Assembly (NCBI GenBank): GCA_029567025.1
Contig: JAKQLT010000010.1
Coordinates: forward strand, 1 to 8,677
Direction of reading: 5' to 3'
DNA: 8,677 bases
DNA from: Candidatus Omnitrophota bacterium
GTDB lineage: Bacteria > Omnitrophota > Gorgyraeia > Zapsychrales > Zapsychraceae
In this document: positions 1 through 6,001 of the stretch, piece by piece
Position numbering within the stretch: the first letter of the stretch is position 1
How the letters are laid out: every line of letters starts with the position of its first letter
The notes under the pieces: model-generated
The model's database searches: none
Told to the model about the DNA's origin: nothing
Seen by the model: the letters and a program-made list of their open reading frames with translations, nothing else
Position numbers and translations under genes: made by a program

Positions 1-1
1 C

Positions 2-262
2 ATTGACGTAGCTGGGCTTGATGAAACTGATAGAAAGATGTTACGGGTTATTTGGGATTATTATAAAGGCGGTCCCGTCGGCATTGAAGCGCTCGCCGCG
101 ACATTAAATGAGGAAATCGACACGCTCGAAGATGTCTTAGAGCCGTATTTATTGAAAATAGGTTTTTTAAAACGCACGTCTCGCGGTCGTGAATTGACTG
201 AAATCTCAAGAAAATATCTTCGAGGAGAAACTCCTGCCAAGCAACAAACAGAACTTTTTTAG
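2..262 (+). CDS. ruvB: Holliday junction branch migration DNA helicase RuvB, C-terminal end (partial)
   Basis: This is the last 86 residues of RuvB, the hexameric AAA+ motor that drives Holliday junction branch migration with RuvA. The 5' part, with the Walker motifs, lies outside the window. The reading frame is open from base 2 and begins IDVAGLDETDRK, which matches the family's entry into the C-terminal winged-helix DNA-binding domain. It continues with GGPVGIEALAATL, the EDVLEPYLLKIGFL block and the basic TSRGRELT turn, all hallmark RuvB sequence. The stop is followed after 4 bases by the DUF2905 gene, a common neighbour of ruvB, so the two are probably co-transcribed. There is no sign of damage. 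The identification is secure despite truncation by the window edge. Confidence 0.96.
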   Translation: MDVAGLDETDRKMLRVIWDYYKGGPVGIEALAATLNEEIDTLEDVLEPYLLKIGFLKRTSRGRELTEISRKYLRGETPAKQQTELF

Positions 263-266
263 TCTT

Positions 267-479
267 ATGGAATTAGGAAAAACATTGATAACAATTGGAG
301 TGATTTGTATTTTTCTTGGCGTTATTCTTGTTCTTTGCGGGAAAATTACTTGGCTGGGCAAGCTTCCCGGGGATATTTTCATAAAAAAAGAGAACTTTTC
401 TTTTTATTTTCCTTTAACAACGTGTCTGGTAATAAGCGCGATCATAAGCGCGATTTTATGGTTATGGCGACAAAGATAA
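267..479 (+). CDS. DUF2905 family small membrane protein
   Basis: This 70-residue protein has two hydrophobic helices, at about residues 6-26 and 49-67. They are joined by a loop carrying GKLPGDIFIKKENFSFYFPL, the signature of the DUF2905 family; its function is unknown. The C-terminus is basic (WRQR), which suggests an integral inner-membrane protein with positive residues on the cytoplasmic side. The gene starts 4 bases after ruvB and overlaps the start of the SpoIID-domain gene. No clear Shine-Dalgarno site is visible, so translation is probably coupled to ruvB. An 11-base direct repeat (432-442 and 444-454) encodes the ISAI-ISAI stretch of the second helix. That is a small in-frame duplication which does not disturb the gene. 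Confidence 0.9.
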   Translation: MELGKTLITIGVICIFLGVILVLCGKITWLGKLPGDIFIKKENFSFYFPLTTCLVISAIISAILWLWRQR

Positions 480-1660
480 ATTATAAAAAAATATTTTTTT
501 GTTTTATTTTTATGCTTCTTGGGATAACGGTAACGAATATTCTTGCCTTCACTCGTTATCAAGAACCGACGGTGCGTGTGGCTATTTTAAGAGATGTTAA
601 AAGTTTCGGCCTTTCCTTAAATGGAAGTTATCAGATAGTTAATCCTCAAACGCAAGAAGTTTATAAACGTTCTCGAAGTATCAGTAACGCGGAAGTTTCC
701 TTGTTCGCGCAAGGGATACGTGTTGATAATGAAGATTATTTTGTCAGTCATTTGCGCATTGAGACATCGCAAGGTGTTTCGATTCGAGTCGATGGAAAAA
801 TAAAGAAATATCGCGGATCCATAGATATTTTTAAAGAAAAAAACGGGTCTTTATTAGTTATTAATCGTTTAGAGTTAGAGCGGTATATCAAAGGTGTTTT
901 GTATCATGAGATTTCTGATCGTTGGCCGATGGAAGCGATGAAAGCCCAAGCTGTGGCGGTTAGAACATATACGCTTTATCAATTAAATAAAAATAAACTT
1001 CAGCTTTATGACGTGCGTAATGATATTTATTCGCAGATGTATGGAGGAAAAGATGCTGAAAGATATCGTACGAGTATCGCGGTTAATCGTACGCGCGGGG
1101 AAATCTTAACGTATCGTGGGAAAATTTTTCCAGCGTATTATCATGCCAATAGCGGGGGATATACGGAAAATGTGAGCGAGTTGTGGGAACATAATTTGCC
1201 GCCGCTTAAAGGTGTTAAATCGGATTATTCGATTGGAATGCCGGCTTACGCGTGGAAAAGGAATTTCCGTTCGAGTGATATTCAGGAAAAACTCAATTCG
1301 GCTGGTTATAAGATCGGTGCTATTAAAGATATTGTTGTCTTAGAACGCAATGAGAGCGGACGAATTCGTTGGCTTGAATTGATTGACCGCACGGGAAAAA
1401 AAATAAAAATTTCAGGGAAAATTTTTCGTGAGATCGTCGGGCCCAATGATATTAGAAGCAATAATTATGATGTTGTGATGAAAGGTTATTATTTTGATCT
1501 TATAGGAAAAGGCTGGGGGCATGGCGTAGGTTTGTGCCAATGGGGCGCGAATAATATGGCACACCAACGTTTTTCTTATAAGGATATTTTGGCATTTTAT
1601 TATCCAGAAACGGTTATGGTGGATTATCGGGAAGAAAAAGGACTGAAGAGCATTGAATAG
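458..1660 (+). CDS. SpoIID/LytB domain protein, secreted or membrane-anchored peptidoglycan-processing enzyme
   Basis: This protein of about 400 residues begins with a short basic N-terminus and a hydrophobic segment (residues ~9-28, signal peptide or anchor). A SpoIID-type domain follows. Family blocks are clear: VNRLELERYIKGVLYHEIS with the probable catalytic Glu, the helix WPMEAMKAQAVAVRTYTLY, YHANSGGYTEN, and the C-terminal GKGWGHGVGLCQWGA followed by YKDILAFYYP. Characterised SpoIID is a lytic transglycosylase acting on denuded peptidoglycan glycans. In non-sporulating bacteria the domain is linked to cell-wall remodelling. The frame is open upstream to 305, but that part would overlap nearly all of DUF2905 and precede the signal sequence, so 458 (or 464) is preferred. 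It overlaps DUF2905 by about 20 bases and the queA start by 8. Confidence 0.9.
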   Translation: MVMATKINYKKIFFCFIFMLLGITVTNILAFTRYQEPTVRVAILRDVKSFGLSLNGSYQIVNPQTQEVYKRSRSISNAEVSLFAQGIRVDNEDYFVSHLRIETSQGVSIRVDGKIKKYRGSIDIFKEKNGSLLVINRLELERYIKGVLYHEISDRWPMEAMKAQAVAVRTYTLYQLNKNKLQLYDVRNDIYSQMYGGKDAERYRTSIAVNRTRGEILTYRGKIFPAYYHANSGGYTENVSELWEHNLPPLKGVKSDYSIGMPAYAWKRNFRSSDIQEKLNSAGYKIGAIKDIVVLERNESGRIRWLELIDRTGKKIKISGKIFREIVGPNDIRSNNYDVVMKGYYFDLIGKGWGHGVGLCQWGANNMAHQRFSYKDILAFYYPETVMVDYREEKGLKSIE

Positions 1661-2672
1661 TTTTGATCTTAAGAATTATGATTATCCTTTGCCACAAGAA
1701 TTAATTGCTCAATATCCTATTTTCCCTCGGGATAAAGCGCGCTTGATGGTGATTGACCGCCAGAAGCAAACTATTTCGCACGATTATTTTTTTAATCTTC
1801 AGCGTTATTTGCCGCCTCAAAGCATGGTTGTTTTAAATGATAGTAAGGTCATTCCTGTCCGCCTTTTGGGAAAAAGACGAGAGACCGGTGGGGAAGTGGA
1901 AATTTTTCTTTTGCAGAGACTGTCCGACGGATACACATACCAGGCGTTGTTGCGCCCCCTTAAACGCCTTAAAAAGGGAGAAAAAATATTTTTTGGAAAA
2001 GGAGAAATAGTCGCCGAGATTATTGATAAAGAAAATCGTTTAGTACGGCTTAATAAAAAAAATATTTATCCTTCTTTGGAAAGAATCGGCCATATGCCGC
2101 TGCCGCCGTATATTAAACGCACGGATAAGGCGTTGGATAAAAAATATTATCAAACGGTTTTTGCGAAGAATTTGGGCTCTGTGGCGTCTCCAACGGCGGG
2201 CCTTCACTTAACAACCCGATTATTAAAAAAGATAGAAGGACAGGGGCATAAGATCAAAAAAGTGACATTGCATATTAATTACGCCACATTTAAGCCGGTT
2301 GAAGTGGCGGATATTCGAAAACATGAAATTCATTCTGAAGATTTTATTGTGGCGCCAGCGATAGGCAAAGCCATTGTGGCAGAAAAACAAAAAGGGAAAA
2401 AAATTGTTGCGGTGGGAACAACAGCCGCGCGTGTTTTAGAAACAGTTGCGCAAACAAAAAAAATTAAAGGGCGAACGGATATTTTTATTTATCCGGGCTA
2501 TCAATTTCGATTGACCGATGTGTTAATCACAAATTTTCATTTGCCGTTTAGCACTCTTTTGATGCTGGTTTATGCATTTGGCGGTGAGGCGTTAATGAAA
2601 AGAGCGTATCAAGAAGCGGTAAAAGAAAAATATCGTTTTTTTAGTTATGGCGACGGAATGATCATTTTATAA
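1653..2672 (+). CDS. queA: S-adenosylmethionine:tRNA ribosyltransferase-isomerase QueA
   Basis: QueA transfers and isomerises the ribosyl moiety of S-adenosylmethionine onto 7-aminomethyl-7-deazaguanine at tRNA position 34, giving epoxyqueuosine. The 339-residue length is normal. Diagnostic blocks are YPLPQELIAQYP near the N-terminus, VVLNDSKVIPVRL (59-71), HMPLPPYIKR (147-156), GSVASPTAGLHLT (175-187), VGTTAARVLE (254-263), and TNFHLPFSTLLMLVYAFGG with YRFFSYGDGMIIL at the end. The usual HVG-x-GTF motif reads HINYATF (207-213), an unusual variant. The start is TTG at 1653, overlapping the SpoIID-domain stop by 8 bases. It has AAAGGA at 1637-1642 or GAAGAG at 1645-1650 as ribosome site, and no in-frame ATG fits the conserved N-terminus. 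tgt follows, giving the usual queuosine gene pair. Confidence 0.96.
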   Translation: MNSFDLKNYDYPLPQELIAQYPIFPRDKARLMVIDRQKQTISHDYFFNLQRYLPPQSMVVLNDSKVIPVRLLGKRRETGGEVEIFLLQRLSDGYTYQALLRPLKRLKKGEKIFFGKGEIVAEIIDKENRLVRLNKKNIYPSLERIGHMPLPPYIKRTDKALDKKYYQTVFAKNLGSVASPTAGLHLTTRLLKKIEGQGHKIKKVTLHINYATFKPVEVADIRKHEIHSEDFIVAPAIGKAIVAEKQKGKKIVAVGTTAARVLETVAQTKKIKGRTDIFIYPGYQFRLTDVLITNFHLPFSTLLMLVYAFGGEALMKRAYQEAVKEKYRFFSYGDGMIIL

Positions 2673-2674
2673 TC

Positions 2675-2704
2675 CCGTAAACGAACCGGGGCGGTCTTTT
2701 ACGG
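2675..2704 (+). promoter_or_regulatory. Stem-loop between queA and tgt
   Basis: The arms CCGTAAA (2675-2681) and TTTACGG (2698-2704) are perfect inverted repeats. Inside them ACCG (2685-2688) pairs with CGGT (2692-2695) around a GGG loop, giving about 11 pairs in a two-tier stem. The structure ends just before the tgt Shine-Dalgarno (AGGAGA, 2707-2712). No T-tract follows, so a simple intrinsic terminator is unlikely. It could instead be an RNA-processing or stability hairpin, or a modulator of tgt translation. The structure is read directly; its role is inferred. Confidence 0.55.
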
Positions 2705-2716
2705 TTAGGAGAGAAG

Positions 2717-3841
2717 ATGTTTCAATTATTAAAACAAGATAAGAATACAAAAGCACGTCGCGGGACAATCACGACTGAGCATGGTGTTATCCAAAGCCCG
2801 TTTTTTATGCCGGTAGGGACCAACGCAACTGTTAAATCTCTTTTATTAGAGCATTTACTTGAGTTTAACGCGCAGATTGTTTTATCCAATACGTATCATT
2901 TGTTTTTACGGCCAGGGATGGATGTTATTGAGGCCGCTGGAGGGCTTCATCAATTTATGAATTGGGAAAGACCTATTTTAACGGATAGCGGCGGATATCA
3001 AGTTTTTAGTCTAACGCAATTTCGTAAAATTAAAGATGACGGCGTTCAGTTTAAGTCTCACATTGATGGGTCAACGCATTTTTTTACGCCTGAGCGTGTT
3101 ATTGATATTCAGTGCATTTTAGGATCGGATATGATGATGCCGTTGGATGTCTGCGCGCCCTATCCGTGTTCGCTAAAAGAAGCAAAAAATTCTGTTGAGA
3201 AAACAACGGAATGGGCTAAACGTTCCAAAGACCATTTTGTCCGACAAGATGTAAGAGCTCCTAAACAATTCTTATTTGGGATTATTCAAGGCGCAATCTA
3301 TAAAGATTTACGCGAGCGTTCGACAGAAGAAATTCTGGATGTGAATATGGATGCTTACGCGATTGGAGGCGTAAGCGTTGGAGAACCTGTTGAGGAAATG
3401 TTTAAAACGCTTGATTGGGTTTTACCAAAACTACCGAAAGATAAGCCGCGTTATTTTATGGGCATTGGCTTGCCGGATCAAATCGTTAAAGCCGTCGGAG
3501 AAGGGGTGGATATGTTTGATACGTGTATCCCGACGCGATATGGCCGGCACGCGTCTGCTTTTACCGCAAAAGGAAAAATTATTATTCGTAATCAAGAATT
3601 TGCTAAAGATTTTTTTCCTTTAGACCCTGACTGTGATTGTATGGTGTGCCGAAAATATACGCGAAGTTATTTGCGCCATTTAATGCATTCCAACGAATTA
3701 ACAGGATTAACATTAATTTCATACCACAATGTTTATTTTTATGTTAATTTGATGAGGAAAATTCGCGCAGCGATTGAGGAAGATCGGTATGAAAAATTTC
3801 AAATGGATTTCTTAAAAAAATATGGCTCGGAGTTGATTTAA
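2717..3841 (+). CDS. tgt: tRNA-guanine(34) transglycosylase Tgt
   Basis: Tgt exchanges guanine 34 of GUN-anticodon tRNAs (Asp, Asn, His, Tyr) for the queuine precursor preQ1 by a covalent TIM-barrel mechanism. The 374-residue protein shows the expected sites. They are LTDSGGYQVFSL with the acid/base Asp90, PLDVCAPYP with the base-binding Asp144, FGIIQGAIYKDLRERS, YAIGGVSVGEP, and FDTCIPTR with the nucleophile Asp268. The zinc site is Cys306, Cys308 and Cys311, with His337 in SYHN. The segment after the nucleophile (RYGRHASAF) differs from the common RNGRNG/RNARNG form but keeps the arginines. The start at 2717 has AGGAGA 4 bases upstream. It follows queA, whose product acts on the preQ1-tRNA made here, and trmD follows after 6 bases. 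Confidence 0.97.
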   Translation: MFQLLKQDKNTKARRGTITTEHGVIQSPFFMPVGTNATVKSLLLEHLLEFNAQIVLSNTYHLFLRPGMDVIEAAGGLHQFMNWERPILTDSGGYQVFSLTQFRKIKDDGVQFKSHIDGSTHFFTPERVIDIQCILGSDMMMPLDVCAPYPCSLKEAKNSVEKTTEWAKRSKDHFVRQDVRAPKQFLFGIIQGAIYKDLRERSTEEILDVNMDAYAIGGVSVGEPVEEMFKTLDWVLPKLPKDKPRYFMGIGLPDQIVKAVGEGVDMFDTCIPTRYGRHASAFTAKGKIIIRNQEFAKDFFPLDPDCDCMVCRKYTRSYLRHLMHSNELTGLTLISYHNVYFYVNLMRKIRAAIEEDRYEKFQMDFLKKYGSELI

Positions 3842-3847
3842 TCCAAT

Positions 3848-4522
3848 ATGCGTATTGATATCATTACTATTTTCCCAGAAATGTTTAAGTCGATTCTTAA
3901 TGAGTCCATTCTTAAAAGGGCTCAAGAAAAAAAGAAAGTGGTTATTCGTCTGCATAATTTACGTGATTACACTACGGACAAACATAAAAAAGTCGATGAC
4001 AGACCTTTTGGCGGCGGGCCGGGGATGGTGATGACGCCGCAGCCATTTTTTGATGCCCTAAAGAAAATAAAAGGCAAGAGAAAAGCCAAAGTCATTTTGA
4101 TGTGTCCTTCGGGAAAAACGTTTACGCAAAAATACGCAAAAAATTTGGCAAAAAATAAAAATTTGATTATACTATGTGGACATTATGAAGGAATTGATGA
4201 GCGCGTCAGAGAAAAGTTGGTTGATGAGAGCGTTTCGATTGGCGATTATGTTTTAACCGGAGGAGAATTGCCCGCGCTTGTTGTCGTGGATTGTCTAACG
4301 CGTCTTATTCCCGGTGTTTTGGGAAAAGAAATATCTTTAAAAGATGAATCGTTTGAAAATGGCCTTTTAGAATATCCACAATACACGCGTCCTGCAAATT
4401 TTCGTGGCATTAAAGTACCAAATGTGTTACTATCTGGAAATCATCGAGACATTGAAGAGTGGCGCAAGCAAGAATCGATGAAAAAAACAAAGAAATACCG
4501 TCCAGATTTATTAAAAAAATAA
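3848..4522 (+). CDS. trmD: tRNA (guanine(37)-N1)-methyltransferase TrmD
   Basis: TrmD is a dimeric SPOUT (trefoil-knot) methyltransferase that makes m1G37 next to the anticodon, which prevents +1 frameshifting. The 224-residue sequence carries MRIDIITIFPEMF at the N-terminus, VDDRPFGGGPGMVM (49-62), the knot motifs LILCGHYEGIDERV and SIGDYVLTGGELPALVVVD (130-148), and GLLEYPQYTRP with VPNVLLSGNHRDIEEWR. The catalytic Arg (E. coli Arg154) is Arg152. The position of catalytic Asp169 is Glu167 here, in DESF. TrmD is often preceded by rpsP and rimM, but here it follows tgt by 6 bases, with only a distant GGAG (3829-3832) upstream, so coupling to tgt is likely. rplS follows, as usual. Confidence 0.97.
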   Translation: MRIDIITIFPEMFKSILNESILKRAQEKKKVVIRLHNLRDYTTDKHKKVDDRPFGGGPGMVMTPQPFFDALKKIKGKRKAKVILMCPSGKTFTQKYAKNLAKNKNLIILCGHYEGIDERVREKLVDESVSIGDYVLTGGELPALVVVDCLTRLIPGVLGKEISLKDESFENGLLEYPQYTRPANFRGIKVPNVLLSGNHRDIEEWRKQESMKKTKKYRPDLLKK

Positions 4523-4552
4523 GAAAATAAAGTAGAATGTTTTATTTGATTT

Positions 4553-4559
4553 AAGGAGG
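4553..4559 (+). promoter_or_regulatory. Strong Shine-Dalgarno site of rplS
   Basis: AAGGAGG lies 9 bases before the rplS ATG in a 46-base gap after trmD. It is a near-consensus anti-16S match. It is far stronger than the sites of trmD, fchA or folD in this window, in keeping with the high synthesis rate a ribosomal protein needs. Confidence 0.8.
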
Positions 4560-4568
4560 AGAAAGGTA

Positions 4569-4925
4569 ATGGCTACAAAAAATGTTCGTGAATTAATTAA
4601 AAATATTACTGAAAAGAGATTCTGCAAGGATATTCCGGATTTTGAAGTCGGTGATACCGTTAAAATGAAAGTGCGCGTGCAAGAAGCAGAAAAAACGCGT
4701 TTACATCCTTTTGAAGGCACGGTCATTAAGAAGTCCGGAACAGGATTAAATGCGGCTTTTACTGTCCGTAAGGTTTCTTTTGGAGAAGGCGTGGAAAGAG
4801 TTTTCCCCTTACATTCCCCTGTCATTGAAAGCCTAAAAGTTATTGCAAAAGGAACGACTAAACGCGCGAAGCTTTATTATTTGCGCCAACGTCAAGGCAA
4901 AAGCGCTCGCGTCGAACAAGAATAA
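4569..4925 (+). CDS. rplS: 50S ribosomal protein L19
   Basis: L19 is a large-subunit protein at the 30S-50S interface. The 118-residue length is typical of the family. The conserved core is all present: DFEVGDTVKMKVRVQE, LHPFEGTVIKKSGTGLNAAFTVRKVS, FGEGVERVFPLHSPVIESLKV, and the C-terminal RAKLYYLRQRQGKSARV. The start is set by the AAGGAGG site 9 bases upstream and by the standard N-terminus. The order trmD-rplS-rnhB is widely conserved in bacteria, and the rnhB start lies only 4 bases after this stop, so the three are probably co-transcribed. Confidence 0.98.
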   Translation: MATKNVRELIKNITEKRFCKDIPDFEVGDTVKMKVRVQEAEKTRLHPFEGTVIKKSGTGLNAAFTVRKVSFGEGVERVFPLHSPVIESLKVIAKGTTKRAKLYYLRQRQGKSARVEQE

Positions 4926-4929
4926 TGAC

Positions 4930-5562
4930 ATGCTGTCATATGAAGAGAAAGTCAAACAAGAAGGCTTTGACTTTATTATTGGTGTTGATGAAGCTGGCCG
5001 CGGGCCTTTGGCCGGGCCGGTTGTTGCATCGGCCGTCCTTTTAAAAGAAATAGATTTTAACTCTCCGATTCGAGATTCTAAGAAGCTTTCCCCTCAACAA
5101 CGAGAATGTGCTTTTGAAGAAATTTACGCCAAGGCCTATGTCGGAGTTGGCGTCATGAGTGAAAAAATTATTGATAAAGAAAATATTTTACAAGCGACTT
5201 TTTTAGCTATGGAAAGCGCGGTTATGGATTTAGCTCGCCAGATCCCTGAAAGTTTTTGTGATCAAAAAAGTTTTGTCAAAAAGGTTTGTTTATTAATCGA
5301 TGGTAATCGTTTTCAAACAAAACTTCCATATTCCTATCGTACGATTGTTAATGGTGATAATTTGGTTTTTTCTATTTCCTGTGCCTCGATTGTGGCGAAA
5401 GTCACGCGGGACCGGATGATTGATGTTTATGACAAAATCTTTCCGCAATATGGCTTTAAGAAACACAAGGGCTATGGCACGCAAATACACCGCGAGGCTA
5501 TCAAGCGCCACGGGCTTTCCGTTATTCATCGCAAGACATTTAGTGAAAAGTTTTCCGCGTAA
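4930..5562 (+). CDS. rnhB: Ribonuclease HII
   Basis: RNase HII cuts the RNA strand of RNA-DNA hybrids and removes single ribonucleotides misincorporated into DNA. The 210-residue protein has the diagnostic GVDEAGRGPLAGPVVASAV block, with metal ligands Asp20 and Glu21, then Asp124 in LLIDGNRF and Asp143 in VNGDN. Next come SISCASIVAKVTRDRM and the C-terminal YGFKKHKGYGTQIHREAIKRHG. The frame is open upstream to 4843, but that part lies wholly inside rplS and adds nothing family-like, so ATG 4930 is chosen, 4 bases after rplS. There is a modest insertion at residues 104-118 before the third ligand. In many genomes yraN follows directly. Here about 1.7 kb of accessory DNA intervenes. Confidence 0.96.
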   Translation: MLSYEEKVKQEGFDFIIGVDEAGRGPLAGPVVASAVLLKEIDFNSPIRDSKKLSPQQRECAFEEIYAKAYVGVGVMSEKIIDKENILQATFLAMESAVMDLARQIPESFCDQKSFVKKVCLLIDGNRFQTKLPYSYRTIVNGDNLVFSISCASIVAKVTRDRMIDVYDKIFPQYGFKKHKGYGTQIHREAIKRHGLSVIHRKTFSEKFSA

Positions 5563-5575
5563 GGGTTTAGTTTAA

Positions 5576-5617
5576 TTACCAAACATTATCATCAAAAACA
5601 ATAGATTTGTTAGGTAA
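5576..5617 (+). repeat. Inverted repeat, upstream copy of a duplicated operator-like site
   Basis: The left arm TTACCAAACA (5576-5585) faces TGTTAGGTAA (5608-5617), an inverted match with one mismatch. The 9-base cores are 24 bases apart. The same arrangement recurs exactly 60 bases downstream. It lies upstream of the -35 hexamer of the predicted promoter, where a second repressor or activator dimer could bind. Confidence 0.65.
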
Positions 5618-5625
5618 AATTATTC

Positions 5626-5654
5626 TTGTTATTTCTTACCAAACAATTTATACT
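5626..5654 (+). promoter_or_regulatory. Predicted sigma70-type promoter of the nucleotidyltransferase operon
   Basis: TTGTTA (5626-5631) and TATACT (5649-5654) are separated by exactly 17 bases. The -10 matches consensus at 5 of 6 positions and the -35 at 4 of 6. Transcription would begin near 5661, leaving a leader of about 26 bases before the ATG at 5687. A half-site of the inverted repeat lies inside the spacer and its partner lies just downstream of the start point, so a bound protein would block polymerase. The prediction comes from sequence alone. Confidence 0.6.
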
Positions 5655-5677
5655 TTTATTATCCATATGTTTGGTAA
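5636..5677 (+). repeat. Inverted repeat overlapping the promoter and ribosome site (probable operator)
   Basis: The arms are perfect over 11 bases when extended to 5635-5645 (CTTACCAAACA) and 5668-5678 (TGTTTGGTAAG), with 22 bases between them. The left arm sits in the promoter spacer. The right arm runs into the AAGGAGG Shine-Dalgarno (5676-5682). If transcription starts near 5661 the left arm is not in the RNA, which favours a DNA operator over an RNA hairpin. The copy-to-copy offset of 60 bases and the matched spacing point to paired binding sites. Confidence 0.7.
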
Positions 5678-5686
5678 GGAGGATTT

Positions 5687-6001
5687 ATGGGTATTATTAA
5701 GGGAGCATTAAAAGAAGAACTAAAGAATTCCCTTGGCATGTTAAAGCGTTACGAAGAAGAAATTAATAAGGCCAAAGGATGCCTTGTGAAGAAAAAGATA
5801 GGGAAAAAGATTTATTGTTATCTCGTTAGAAGAGAAAAGGGAGAAGTCAAATTTTTCTACCAAGGGCATCTGTCTAATGATTTAAAGAAAAAGTATAAAA
5901 ATCAAAAAGAGCAGTTGATAAAATATAAACGTCTTTTATCGCAGGTTAAAGGTCAAATTAAGTTCTTAAGGAGAGCCTTGCGTGGAAAAGAATCAATATA
6001 A
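5687..6001 (+). CDS. Small basic helical protein, partner of the nucleotidyltransferase
   Basis: This 104-residue protein is strongly basic. Its shape is a charged helix (about 5-29), a short beta segment (KGCLVKKKIGKKIYCYLVRR, then GEVKFFYQGHL), and a long Lys-rich helix (about 62-100) likely to form a coiled coil. The central GCLVKKK...YCYLVRR...FFYQG pattern resembles small DUF6788-like proteins; that resemblance is from memory and not certain. AAGGAGG lies 4 bases before the ATG. The gene is preceded by the duplicated operator, and the nucleotidyltransferase starts inside its last 20 bases, so the two are made together. By analogy with two-gene toxin-antitoxin operons it may be an antitoxin, DNA-binding autoregulator or substrate adaptor; the function is not known. 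No classical helix-turn-helix is evident. Confidence 0.75.
   Translation: MGIIKGALKEELKNSLGMLKRYEEEINKAKGCLVKKKIGKKIYCYLVRREKGEVKFFYQGHLSNDLKKKYKNQKEQLIKYKRLLSQVKGQIKFLRRALRGKESI

Noticed and set aside
432..454. Tandem 11-base repeat in DUF2905
   Set aside because: It is an in-frame repeat encoding ISAI-ISAI in a hydrophobic helix, best explained as simple coding redundancy.
305..457. Upstream extension of the SpoIID-domain gene
   Set aside because: It would cover nearly all of DUF2905 and place about 50 residues before the signal sequence, so the start at 458 or 464 is more credible.
2673..2716. preQ1 riboswitch before tgt
   Set aside because: The short gap forms a simple two-tier hairpin and lacks the C-rich loop and A-rich tail of the preQ1-I aptamer.
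3378..3623. Plus-strand alternative frame inside tgt
   Set aside because: It lies fully within the catalytic region of Tgt in another frame and has no protein-like features.
4511..4825. Minus-strand open frame opposite rplS
   Set aside because: It is the reverse of a well-identified ribosomal protein gene and shows no recognisable protein signature.
4843..4929. Upstream extension of rnhB into rplS
   Set aside because: The added 29 residues are a frame-shifted reading of L19 and do not match RNase HII.
5293..5529. Minus-strand open frame inside rnhB
   Set aside because: Shadow of the conserved RNase HII coding sequence with no ribosome site or motif.
5576..5677. CRISPR array
   Set aside because: The repeats are 9-11 bases, inverted in alternate copies and only four in number, which fits operators and not CRISPR repeats.
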